A stretch of 45,372 nucleotides of DNA from Caldilineaceae bacterium. Lineage in GTDB: Bacteria > Chloroflexota > Anaerolineae > Caldilineales > Caldilineaceae. A model generated the notes under the pieces. That model made no database searches. It was not told the DNA's origin and saw only the letters and a program-made list of their open reading frames with translations. The stretch is from positions 1 through 45,372 of the forward strand of contig JAPKMW010000097.1 of NCBI GenBank assembly GCA_026645575.1, given 5' to 3'. The translations under genes and the position numbers were made by a program. Positions 25,259 to 33,169 of the stretch are shown one piece after another (the stretch's first letter is position 1; every line of letters begins with the position of its first letter).

Positions 25259-25305
25259 GTGCTTAGCCAATGGGTAATCATAGATGGATAATCATGGCTA
25301 AGCAC
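25259..25305. promoter_or_regulatory. Inverted repeat just after gntR transcription start
   Basis: GTGCTTAGCCA (25259-25269) and TGGCTAAGCAC (25295-25305) are perfect 11-bp inverted arms. The 25-base loop contains two near-identical decamers (GGGTAATCAT and GGATAATCAT). Placed just downstream of the promoter, it may be an operator for the GntR protein or a leader hairpin. No T-run follows. Confidence 0.65.
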
Positions 25306-25411
25306 GATTCTAGCTAAAGCTTGATTGTAATTGCTTCCTGACTGGAAAACCGTAGGTTTGCGCCCGAAACAGCGCCATTCCAAGCAGCGAAAGCAGGATG
25401 AGGATGGGCGC

Positions 25412-26101
25412 ATGGAACTAACAGACTTAAAACGTGTTGAACAACGAACCTTGTGTGATGACGCGGCGGACCGCCTACGGGACGCAATCCGCAATGGCCG
25501 GTTGCGTCCTGGCGCCCGCTTGGTGGAACGCGACCTGGCCGACCAGTTGGGCATGAGTCGCATTCCTGTGCGCGAAGCGATCCAGCGTCTAGTCGAAGAG
25601 GGATTGGTGGAGAAGGCGCCCCATCGCGGCACCTTTGTCTATGCCCCCACGCGCAAAGAGATCGAAGAGATTTGCTCCTTGCGCGTGGTGCTGGAACGCT
25701 TTGTGGTCGAGCGGGTGATGGCGGTCTGGTCGCCGGAGTACGAGGCGGAGCTGCTTGCTGTGGTCGAGCGGATGCAAATCGCCGCCAAACAGAACGACGT
25801 CCATCAACTACACGAAAGTGATTATCATTTTCACAGCACCCTTTGGGGTATTGCCGACCATAGTCTGCTGTTAGAAGTTGTTTCCGGGCTACGTTCACGG
25901 ATCAATCGATTTCTCTTTGAAGCAGCGGGCGTCTTGCCTCCCTCGGAAATTGATTATCATATCAATTCGCACTATGGATTGATCCATGTCTTCAAACAAC
26001 AAGATGTAGCACTGGCCCAGGCCGAGATGACAAACCATGTAATGGCCGCACGCAACCGGATTATGACCTATTGCACCTTTGCGGATTCGTATAAAGAGTA
26101 A
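25412..26101 (+). CDS. GntR-family regulator, FCD domain (FadR subfamily)
   Basis: A 229-residue transcription factor. Residues about 12-75 form the GntR winged helix (LRDAIRNGRLRPGARLVERDLADQL in pieces, then SRIPVREAIQRL). The C-terminal FCD domain is all-helical with candidate metal-binding Asp and His residues (DYHFHSTL, and two later His in the DYHINSHYG and NHVMAARN regions). By family it responds to an organic acid or sugar acid. It is divergently placed from sucA-sucB, so control of the 2-oxoglutarate dehydrogenase operon is a reasonable guess. The start has GGATG-type purines upstream; a longer in-frame start at 25331 lacks family support. Confidence 0.9.
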   Translation: MELTDLKRVEQRTLCDDAADRLRDAIRNGRLRPGARLVERDLADQLGMSRIPVREAIQRLVEEGLVEKAPHRGTFVYAPTRKEIEEICSLRVVLERFVVERVMAVWSPEYEAELLAVVERMQIAAKQNDVHQLHESDYHFHSTLWGIADHSLLLEVVSGLRSRINRFLFEAAGVLPPSEIDYHINSHYGLIHVFKQQDVALAQAEMTNHVMAARNRIMTYCTFADSYKE

Positions 26102-26190
26102 TTGATTGACAGGATAGGAAAGAGTGACTATACTACGGAACGTACTCCAAAGTTTCGCTAGTAAAAATTCGTTCGGAGGAAGGACTGGCA

Positions 26191-27735
26191 ATGCTAACCC
26201 GGCTCAAAGTTTCGGGGTTCAAAAATTTGGTCGATGTCGATGTTCGTTTCGGCGCATTTACCTGCATTGCCGGCGCCAATGGCGTTGGCAAGTCGAATCT
26301 TTTTGATGCGATTCGTTTTCTTAGTGCATTAGCCAATCTGCCTTTAATTGAAGCCGCATTGTCCGTTCGCGATGAAGAGGGAAAAAGCGGGGATGTACGC
26401 ACGCTTTTTCATCGTGTAGGTGACACGTATGTTGATCAAATGTCATTTGAAGCAGAGATGATTGTGCCAGCCGAAGGAGAAGATGATTTAGGGCAAACAG
26501 CAAAAGCCAGCATCACCTTTCTGCGTTACTCTGTTGATCTAGCCTATCGGGCTGATCATGGACTTCGGTCACTAGGTTCTTTAGAGATCCTTAAGGAAGA
26601 GTTGGTTCATATTAATCGTGGGGACGCGGCTAAACATCTATTATTCCCACAGAAGTCCACAATCTGGCGCAAAAGTGTGGTTATCGGGGAAAGAAGAGCA
26701 CCCTATTTTATTTCTACCGAAGGCGAGGGTGCGAATCGAATTATTAAGCTTCACCAAGACGGCGGTAATACGGGTAGGCCCTTGGCACGATCGGCAACCA
26801 ATCTTCCGCGTACCGTTTTATCCGTAGCTAATGCAGCGGAAAGTCCTACCGCCTTGATGGCGCGTCGTGAAATGCAATCATGGCGTTTGCTCCAGTTAGA
26901 ACCATCTTCGCTCAGACAACCTGATGGATTTACTGCGCCTACTAAATTGGAAACGGATGGTTCGCATCTTGCAGCAACGCTCTATCACCTTGCTAGACTA
27001 GAGAGGCATCGAAATGGGGAAAATCATGCTGAAGCTGACAAACAAGTCTATTATGAAATTGCCAACCGTTTAGCGACTCTGATTGATGACGTAGATAAAG
27101 TCTGGGTTGACCGAGATGATCGGCGCGAGTTGCTTACACTCATGGTAACAAGCCGTGATGGTACATCCCATCCGGCCAAAGCGCTTTCTGATGGCACAAT
27201 GCGCTTCTTAGCATTAGCTGTGCTTGCCCTTGATCCAGAAGCACGCGGTCTGCTATGTCTAGAAGAACCGGAAAATGGCATACACCCAGAACGTATTCCC
27301 AAAATTCTTCAGTTGCTCCAAGATATTGCGACCGACGTTGATGAACCCGTTGGAGCCGATAATCCTTTACGTCAAGTGATTATCAATACACACTCACCAG
27401 CGGTCGTTATGCAAGTGCCGGAAGATAGCCTTTTAGTCGCAGAACTGCGAGAAACGGTACGTTCAGGCCAAAGGTTCAAACGCGTTTGTTTCGGCTACTT
27501 GCCTGATACATGGCGGCAGACGAAAGATCCAGAATCAAGTAGTGCAAATATTATTCCTAAAGGTCGGCTTCTTGCCTATCTCAATCCAGTGCCGAACCCT
27601 GATTTAGAAGCAGATAATCATGTGTATAATGGGGACTACCCCAGTTTAAAATCTGTAAAACCCTACTCTCGCCGCGTCGTGGACAGGGCTGATCTTCAAC
27701 TTTTATTACCCGGTTTTTCTGGTGAACGGCGATGA
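26191..27735 (+). CDS. OLD/SMC-type AAA ATPase (module B)
   Basis: A 514-residue ABC/SMC-like ATPase of the AAA_21 kind. Walker A is GANGVGKSN (28-36), signature-like SDGT 333-336, Walker B LLCLEEP 354-360 and switch His401 in INTHSP. The N-terminus LTRLKVSGFKNLVDV is RecF/OLD-like. It is only distantly similar to the ATPase of module A and differs in length and middle region. GGAGGA lies about 10 bases before the ATG. Its stop overlaps the next start (ATGA), so the two proteins are translationally coupled. Base composition is more A/T-rich than the neighbouring PIG-L gene, suggesting acquisition. A role in defence is inferred from architecture only. Confidence 0.85.
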   Translation: MLTRLKVSGFKNLVDVDVRFGAFTCIAGANGVGKSNLFDAIRFLSALANLPLIEAALSVRDEEGKSGDVRTLFHRVGDTYVDQMSFEAEMIVPAEGEDDLGQTAKASITFLRYSVDLAYRADHGLRSLGSLEILKEELVHINRGDAAKHLLFPQKSTIWRKSVVIGERRAPYFISTEGEGANRIIKLHQDGGNTGRPLARSATNLPRTVLSVANAAESPTALMARREMQSWRLLQLEPSSLRQPDGFTAPTKLETDGSHLAATLYHLARLERHRNGENHAEADKQVYYEIANRLATLIDDVDKVWVDRDDRRELLTLMVTSRDGTSHPAKALSDGTMRFLALAVLALDPEARGLLCLEEPENGIHPERIPKILQLLQDIATDVDEPVGADNPLRQVIINTHSPAVVMQVPEDSLLVAELRETVRSGQRFKRVCFGYLPDTWRQTKDPESSSANIIPKGRLLAYLNPVPNPDLEADNHVYNGDYPSLKSVKPYSRRVVDRADLQLLLPGFSGERR

Positions 27736-28370
27736 CAGAACTTCGTTATACTTTGCTTTCGGATGGTAGCTCCGACAGAGCCTTGATCCCGCTGCTAAAT
27801 TGGCTGTTACAAATTCATTTGAATGATTCCGCTATTCAGTCGCAATGGGCGGATCTTCGCAGCTTGCATCGGTCGTTACGTGATACTTTTGAAAAGCGCA
27901 TTCAGTTAAGTATAGAATTGTATCCATGTGAGCTTTTATTCATTCATCGTGATGCAGAAAGAGATGCGCATGAGCTGCGCGTAAATGAGATAGAGAGAGC
28001 AATTGCTAATGTCAGGTTTTCCGTTACTATTCCGACCATCTGTGTTGTCCCCGTCCGCATGACGGAAGCATGGTTATTATTCGACCCTGTTGCCTTGCGT
28101 AAAGCTGCATCCAATCCCAATGGCAGAACCCCACTACAGATCCCGGATATGAGAAGAATCGAATATGAACCTGATCCTAAAAACCTTCTCTATGAACTTC
28201 TTCGTCAAGCAAGTGGTCTTTCCCCAAGACGACTAAAAAGGTTTTCGGCAAGCGACTATACCCACCGCGTGGCAGAGCTTATTAATGACTTTAGCCCTTT
28301 ACGCATTTTACCGGCTTTTACAGCCTTAGAATTAGCAATCGAAACCATGATTACAGAACAAGGCTGGTAA
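27732..28370 (+). CDS. TOPRIM-like/DUF4276-like partner of ATPase (module B)
   Basis: A 212-residue soluble protein. The motifs LLSDGSSDRAL (Asp11, Asp15), LLFIHRDAERD (acidic cluster 74-78) and VPVRMTEAWLLFD (Glu112-Ala-Trp, Asp118) lie in the same order as the three motifs in the partner of module A. This suggests a common metal-binding nuclease-like fold, though the first motif has Asp in place of the usual TOPRIM Glu. It overlaps the ATPase gene by 4 bases (ATGA). A function as effector of a two-gene defence-like module is inference. No toxin or transposition motif is seen. Confidence 0.7.
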   Translation: MTELRYTLLSDGSSDRALIPLLNWLLQIHLNDSAIQSQWADLRSLHRSLRDTFEKRIQLSIELYPCELLFIHRDAERDAHELRVNEIERAIANVRFSVTIPTICVVPVRMTEAWLLFDPVALRKAASNPNGRTPLQIPDMRRIEYEPDPKNLLYELLRQASGLSPRRLKRFSASDYTHRVAELINDFSPLRILPAFTALELAIETMITEQGW

Positions 28371-28430
28371 TCGATGCCAGCCTCTTCCGTTTTTTAATAC
28401 CTTCCTACCGAACACAACTAGAGCGATATT

Positions 28431-29264
28431 ATGACAAACCAACTCAACATCCTCATCTTCGGCGCCCACCCAGACGACCCGGATTATTCAGCCGGTGGGT
28501 TGGCGGCGCTTTATGCGCAACAAGGCCATCGGGTCAAGATGGTCAGCCTGACCAATGGCGACGCCGGTCATCACGCCGAGGGAGGCGCGCCATTGGCGTG
28601 GCGGCGACGGGCGGAAGCGGCGGCAGCCGGTAAAGCGCTGGGGGTCGAATACATAACCCTCGACATTCATGATGGCGCCCTGTTGCCCACCCTGGAAAAT
28701 CGCCATCAAGTCATCGCCATCATTCGCGCCTTTCAACCGGATTTGGTGATGGTGCATCGTCCCAACGACTATCATCCCGATCACCGCTACGCCTCACAAC
28801 TGGTGCAGGATGCGTCGTACATGGTGACGGTGCCGAATGTCGTCTCCCATGTGCCCCATCTGCGCACCATGCCGGTGATTGTTCATACGTGGGATCACTT
28901 TCAGAAGCCCTATCCTTTCCAGGCAGATGTCGTGGTGGCGACTGATAGCGTGATCGAGCAGAAATTTGACGCCCTCCACTGTCACACCTCGCAGATGTAT
29001 GAGTGGTTGCCCTACAATGGGCGCTACCTGGAAGAGGTGCCGGCGGGCGAAAGTGAACGGCGGGCCTGGCTCCGGCAACGGCTCGACCAGCGGATGCGCC
29101 GCCAGGCCGATCTCTACCGGGAGCAACTGGTCAACTTCTACGGCGCCGAGCAAGGGCAACGCGTGCAATACGCTGAATCCTTTGAAGCCTGTGAATATGG
29201 CGCACCCCTGACCGCCGAAAATCGTCACCAACTCTTCCCCTTCTTCCCAAACACCCAAAGTTAA
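28431..29264 (+). CDS. PIG-L (LmbE) family deacetylase
   Basis: A 277-residue zinc-dependent deacetylase-like protein. AHPDD (12-16) and HPDH (115-118) give the expected zinc ligands His13, Asp16 and His118, with Asp15 as the usual catalytic base. Family members remove acetyl from N-acetylglucosamine-type sugars (mycothiol, bacillithiol or GPI precursors) or act on related amides. The exact substrate is unknown here. No signal peptide. The gene starts about 60 bases after module B. It ends in a 27-bp hairpin that begins at its stop codon, and the next gene, a VOC protein, is on the same strand. Confidence 0.9.
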   Translation: MTNQLNILIFGAHPDDPDYSAGGLAALYAQQGHRVKMVSLTNGDAGHHAEGGAPLAWRRRAEAAAAGKALGVEYITLDIHDGALLPTLENRHQVIAIIRAFQPDLVMVHRPNDYHPDHRYASQLVQDASYMVTVPNVVSHVPHLRTMPVIVHTWDHFQKPYPFQADVVVATDSVIEQKFDALHCHTSQMYEWLPYNGRYLEEVPAGESERRAWLRQRLDQRMRRQADLYREQLVNFYGAEQGQRVQYAESFEACEYGAPLTAENRHQLFPFFPNTQS

Positions 29265-29328
29265 CATGGATAGGGAAGAACACGGATGATTTAGAGTAGA
29301 TATTCGTGTTCTTCCTTATCCGTGTTAA
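29261..29328. repeat. Long quasi-palindrome, 27-bp arms with wobble-only mismatches
   Basis: Arms 29261-29287 and 29302-29328 are inverted copies with three mismatches. In the + strand RNA all three become G-U pairs, so the 27-bp stem would be unbroken. It starts at the stop codon of the PIG-L gene and ends 36 bases before the VOC gene. No T-run follows. Confidence 0.85.
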
Positions 29329-29363
29329 CTAGCTTTACTTCATCTATTGAGGAAAGATTTACC

Positions 29364-29843
29364 ATGAGTAGCGAACAAGAGAAACCACGCGTTGATCTGG
29401 GGCCATTGATCCAGGTTGGGTTGGTGGTGCGTGATGCCGAAGCAACGGCCCGCGCCTGGACAGAACGCTTTAACTTTGCACCAGCCCGTATTGTCGACTG
29501 GCCGCACGAAAGCACCAATCCGGCCGATGTTGGCACCTATCGCGGGCAGCCCGGCAACTTTCGGATGCGCCTTGCCTTTGTGGAGACGCCTTCCATCCAA
29601 ATTGAGTTTATTCAGCCGCTGGAGGGGGACAATATCTATTCCGAGTGGTTAGAAGAGCATGGCGAAGGCTTGCACCACATTCTCTTTCAAGTCGATGATC
29701 CCGTTGCTGTGGCCGCCGGACTTCAGGCACCCATCATCCAAAGCGGCAGCTCCACCATCCACCCCGGTGCGATGTGGGCCTATTTGGATACGCAGGAACT
29801 GTTAGGGTGTATTATTGAGTTTCGGAGCAAGGGGAAGAGGTAG
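29364..29843 (+). CDS. VOC (glyoxalase-like) superfamily protein
   Basis: A 159-residue protein with the paired beta-alpha-beta-beta-beta pattern of the vicinal-oxygen-chelate fold. IQVGLVVRDAEATARAW opens the first half, and GLHHILFQVDDPVAVAAGL opens the second. Candidate metal ligands include a His in the HHI segment and Glu in IEFIQP and IIEFRS. It is similar in outline to methylmalonyl-CoA epimerases, but the first-half His is absent (IQVG where epimerases have a His), so activity is uncertain. AGGAAAG lies about 8 bases before the ATG. It converges with a lipoprotein gene. Confidence 0.8.
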   Translation: MSSEQEKPRVDLGPLIQVGLVVRDAEATARAWTERFNFAPARIVDWPHESTNPADVGTYRGQPGNFRMRLAFVETPSIQIEFIQPLEGDNIYSEWLEEHGEGLHHILFQVDDPVAVAAGLQAPIIQSGSSTIHPGAMWAYLDTQELLGCIIEFRSKGKR

Positions 29844-29899
29844 ACAGGGAGACGGGTAGAAAGGTATCGTTGACGTATTTTCGTATGTACCTGTCTACC
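29839..29899. terminator. Inverted repeat between convergent genes
   Basis: GGTAGACAGG (29839-29848) and CCTGTCTACC (29890-29899) are perfectly inverted and span the gap between convergent stops. The loop is 41 bases and contains a second, shorter repeat. There is no clear T-run, so a bidirectional terminator role is only plausible. Confidence 0.4.
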
Positions 29900-29900
29900 T

Positions 29901-30650
29901 TCACCGCACCAACACCTGATCCCAAGCGCCATCGTCCATGACACGGAAGTAGCGGATGGTGGCGTCTTCGTAACAGGCGAGAAGGCGACCATTTTGAAAC
30001 GGTTGCAGAACGGTGTGTTGACAGAGGCGCTCTTCTCTGATGATGGTTCCCAGGAGGTCTTGTAAGCCATCTTCTTCACACCAGAGCTTGCCAAAGCCAC
30101 GACGGGGCAAGGGGGGGGAGGTGGCTTCACCACCCAAGGGGTTACAGGCAAAGGTGGGTTGATCTTCACTCCAGGTGTCGGGGTGAACCTGCCAGGATTT
30201 GTCTGGGCGCAGGACATAGATTTGCTGTTCGTGGCTGAACCAGAGCATAAAGCGGTCAAAGTCCGGGCCGGGGCCGAATTCATTGATGGCGACCGGATCA
30301 AAGATGGCCGGGCCGAGAGCGCAGCCCATCAATTGTTGCCGATCCGGGTAGTTAGTAAGGGCAATATCTGCTTCTTGCGAGCAAGTCACCCCTTCCGCCA
30401 CACCGGCAGTCGTCACGGGGCTTGTGCTGGTGAGTGCTTGGGTGACGCTGGCAAGCGGGCTTTGCAACAATGCGGTTGGGGTGGCGGTGGGCAGGGGCAG
30501 CGTGACAGTGGGCGCAGCCGTTGTTGGCATCGGTGCTTCGGCAGCCGCGACCACGCTGGTCGTCGGCTCACTTTCGCTGCCGCAAGCGCTAAGGCTGATA
30601 GCTAAAGTCAAGGCGATTATCCATATCTGCCACGGTAGTAATCGATTCAA
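29901..30650 (-). CDS. Lipoprotein with Thr/Pro-rich linker
   Basis: A 249-residue lipoprotein. A TTG start gives the signal peptide MNRLLPWQIW, then a hydrophobic core and the lipobox LSAC, so Cys23 should be lipidated and membrane-tethered. GAGGAG lies 9 bases before this TTG, which decides the start. A Thr/Ala/Pro-rich linker (about 24-85) leads to a globular domain with five Cys (TCSQE, MGCAL, FACNP, LWCEE, LCQHT) that may form disulfides. No known domain is recognised. It follows the glycosyltransferase-like gene by 36 bases on the same strand and may be co-transcribed with it. Confidence 0.75.
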   Translation of the reverse strand: MNRLLPWQIWIIALTLAISLSACGSESEPTTSVVAAAEAPMPTTAAPTVTLPLPTATPTALLQSPLASVTQALTSTSPVTTAGVAEGVTCSQEADIALTNYPDRQQLMGCALGPAIFDPVAINEFGPGPDFDRFMLWFSHEQQIYVLRPDKSWQVHPDTWSEDQPTFACNPLGGEATSPPLPRRGFGKLWCEEDGLQDLLGTIIREERLCQHTVLQPFQNGRLLACYEDATIRYFRVMDDGAWDQVLVR

Positions 30651-30686
30651 CGGTAGAATCTCCTCTATGAGCAATGAGCCGCTTTT

Positions 30687-33038
30687 CTAACGCGGCGTGA
30701 CCTGAATTGGCCCTAATTCGGTGGCAAAATCACCAGCGCCGGCGCTCACCGGCAAGCGTTGCCCGGTCACCGGGTCGTAGAGACCAACAGCAATGTGATA
30801 GTTGCCCGGTATTGCGTCGGGCGGCAGCAGAAAGCCATAATGGTCGAGAATCTCCTCGCCCGGTTGCCATTGACTGATGGGACGCGTCCACTGCACCGGT
30901 TGACCATCCCGTTGGGCCACCTTTTCACCGCGGCTGTCCAGCAAGTGGACAAAGACATGATAATCTTGGGCGACAGGGCGAATGCTTTGCCAACGCAACT
31001 CCAGCGCAATGGCATCACCCGGCGCCACCTCGGCGGTTAAGCCATAGCCTTGCAGGCGAATCCAGCCCTCATCGCCGGTCAGCGGGCCGGTCGCAGCCGG
31101 GTCGCCAAAGATCAAGCCCAACCCGGCCTCGGTCAATTGAAGTGAATGCGCCAGTCTATAGGTTGACAATCGCGCGTTGCTGGTATTGGGGATGCGATTC
31201 TCTTGGAGCAGGAAATCTTCAATCCGCAACGGACGCTCCCACCCTGATTGCTCCGGTGGGGTATCATCAGAAACGACCCAAAGGCGTTGGTAATGACTTT
31301 GCAAATAGGTCAGCCATTGCTGATTTTCTTCATCAAGCGCCCCTTGCGGCATCAACCCATAGGTGGGCAAGCGCCCATGATAGACATCGGCAAAATCCTG
31401 ACTTTGGGTGGGACGCAGATAGAGAATGGCATCCCCCGGTTGTTCCAGTTGCTCGATCCGGTCAGCAACGGAGCGCTGATCAAGACCGGTCAGGCTGCGC
31501 TGGTAATTGAGCAAGAGGGCAATGGTAATGGCAATCAGGATAAAAGTATGTAACCAACCATAAAGCCGGCTAAAGACTTCGCCCCCGGCGCGCCGATAGC
31601 CCACCAACGACACCAGACTGACCAGAATCCCCAGCAGCGGCAGCAACACACCTTGCCAGTCGGGTGTACCCGCCACGCTGGTGGCCCGCCACCAGGCGAG
31701 TTGAATATGGGCCGGCGTCAGATAGCGCCACTGGTTTACGAGTGGGGAATAGGCCAGTTGGGTAAAGGTTTCCGGGGCAAAAAGCGGCTCGACCGTGCCG
31801 GCCAACCAATCCTGCACCAGATGAAAAGGCACCAACAACCCCAGCGACTGGACAGCAATCGAAAGCGCCACAAGCAACCATATCGCAATGCGCCACCACG
31901 GTTTTCCCGATGGCGCCGTTATCACTCGTTGCCAGACCGGCCCTACCAGCAGCGCGCTAAAGGGCAGGATGGGCGTTAAAAAGCGCGGCCCCCAACTGTA
32001 GCCGCCATGCCACATATACCACTTGCTGTAGAGCAGCAGGTAGCCGACCGATATGACAAGGATCATCCAGAAGAGCCAGCGCGCCTGTTGGCGAAACCAG
32101 CCAAGACCGAAGAGGCCGACAAGTAGAATCGGGCTATACCAGAAATAGCCGCGCGCCGGCCCCACTAGCAAGCCAAAGAGACCAAAGAGCCAGGGCGCGC
32201 TAAAACTTTCGCTTTCGACATAGCCGCTCGTCCAGATGCTGCCATAGCGCACACTATTCCACCAGAGCGAGAGCAAGCCAAAGCTCACAATCGGGATGAT
32301 AAAGGTGACCACTGACCGCCACTGCCCTGTCACCAGTCGCCAGAGGGCAGACAAGGAAGGGGGCGGTTGGTTGCCCAGCGTATGCCGATGATGTAACGCC
32401 GCCAGCAGACCGAAGACAAAGATCGGCAAGGTGACAAGATTGACGGTGCGCGTCAGATAGGCCAGCCCCCAGGCGATGCCGCAACCCAGCAAATAGCGTT
32501 TGCGTCCCGTTTGGCTATACGTCAGCAGACCATAGAAAGCGGCAAACAGCCCCCAACCACAGACTGGATCACTAAAAAAGGTCTGCGTGTAGGGCCAGGC
32601 CAGCGTTGCCAACCCAAAGATCAAGGCCGTCGCCAATGCGGTCTGTTGCTGCCAACCAAGGCGACGCCCTGTCCGATAAATCAGCGCGCCCGTCCACGCT
32701 GTCAGCAAGGGGTTGAGCAACATGGCCGTCTGCACCAAACCGACAGCAGGCCACAGGCGTGCCAGCCAAACCAACGGCCAGGCCAGCAAGATCGCGCCCA
32801 ATCCCTTGCGGCTATACAACTCGCCATCGGGGCCAAAGCTGCCCTGTTGCAAGCCCATCCAGAGCAATTGATTGCTATCTACCTCGCCCCGGCGCACCAT
32901 ACTCTCGACTGTCGCAAACATAGAGAGGCCGTCGCTGCTCTCAATGCGCGCCGTAAAGGTAAAGAGATAGCAGGCGAAGAGCAGCCAGAAGAGCGAAAAG
33001 GCGATACCTCGATCGGTGACTTTTAGATCGCGTACCAT
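30687..33038 (-). CDS. Polytopic glycosyltransferase-like protein (GT39/ArnT-like) with C-terminal beta-sandwich
   Basis: A 783-residue membrane protein. The start MVRDLKVTDRG is chosen because the frame upstream runs through TGACAAGG-type repeats. The N-terminal two-thirds has about 11-13 membrane helices with a DGLSMFAT-like first loop, the position of the acidic catalytic residues in GT-C glycosyltransferases (ArnT/PMT type). The C-terminal 190 residues are soluble, with a beta-sandwich-like pattern (DYHVFVHLLDSRGEKVAQRD, GNYHIAVGLYDP) that recurs in the next gene. By family it would move a sugar from a polyprenyl carrier to an extracytoplasmic acceptor. No signal for the acceptor. Confidence 0.8.
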   Translation of the reverse strand: MVRDLKVTDRGIAFSLFWLLFACYLFTFTARIESSDGLSMFATVESMVRRGEVDSNQLLWMGLQQGSFGPDGELYSRKGLGAILLAWPLVWLARLWPAVGLVQTAMLLNPLLTAWTGALIYRTGRRLGWQQQTALATALIFGLATLAWPYTQTFFSDPVCGWGLFAAFYGLLTYSQTGRKRYLLGCGIAWGLAYLTRTVNLVTLPIFVFGLLAALHHRHTLGNQPPPSLSALWRLVTGQWRSVVTFIIPIVSFGLLSLWWNSVRYGSIWTSGYVESESFSAPWLFGLFGLLVGPARGYFWYSPILLVGLFGLGWFRQQARWLFWMILVISVGYLLLYSKWYMWHGGYSWGPRFLTPILPFSALLVGPVWQRVITAPSGKPWWRIAIWLLVALSIAVQSLGLLVPFHLVQDWLAGTVEPLFAPETFTQLAYSPLVNQWRYLTPAHIQLAWWRATSVAGTPDWQGVLLPLLGILVSLVSLVGYRRAGGEVFSRLYGWLHTFILIAITIALLLNYQRSLTGLDQRSVADRIEQLEQPGDAILYLRPTQSQDFADVYHGRLPTYGLMPQGALDEENQQWLTYLQSHYQRLWVVSDDTPPEQSGWERPLRIEDFLLQENRIPNTSNARLSTYRLAHSLQLTEAGLGLIFGDPAATGPLTGDEGWIRLQGYGLTAEVAPGDAIALELRWQSIRPVAQDYHVFVHLLDSRGEKVAQRDGQPVQWTRPISQWQPGEEILDHYGFLLPPDAIPGNYHIAVGLYDPVTGQRLPVSAGAGDFATELGPIQVTPR

Positions 33039-33059
33039 GATGTTGAATCCGAAGCGTAG

Positions 33060-33141
33060 TGACAAGATGACAAGATGACAGGGTGACGGGGTGACAGGGT
33101 GACAACACTTGCCCTGGCAGGGTGATTGGGTGATTGGGTGC
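33060..33141. repeat. TGACAAGG-type octamers and TGATTGGG repeats
   Basis: TGACAAGA twice, TGACAGGG, TGACGGGG and TGACAGGG follow each other from 33060, then two or more TGATTGGG-like octamers near 33122-33140. The array lies between the two glycosyltransferase-like genes. The upstream frame of the first gene runs through it, but this is not coding. Confidence 0.85.
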
Positions 33142-33169
33142 TTATCGATGCTGTCATAGTCAAGTACGA

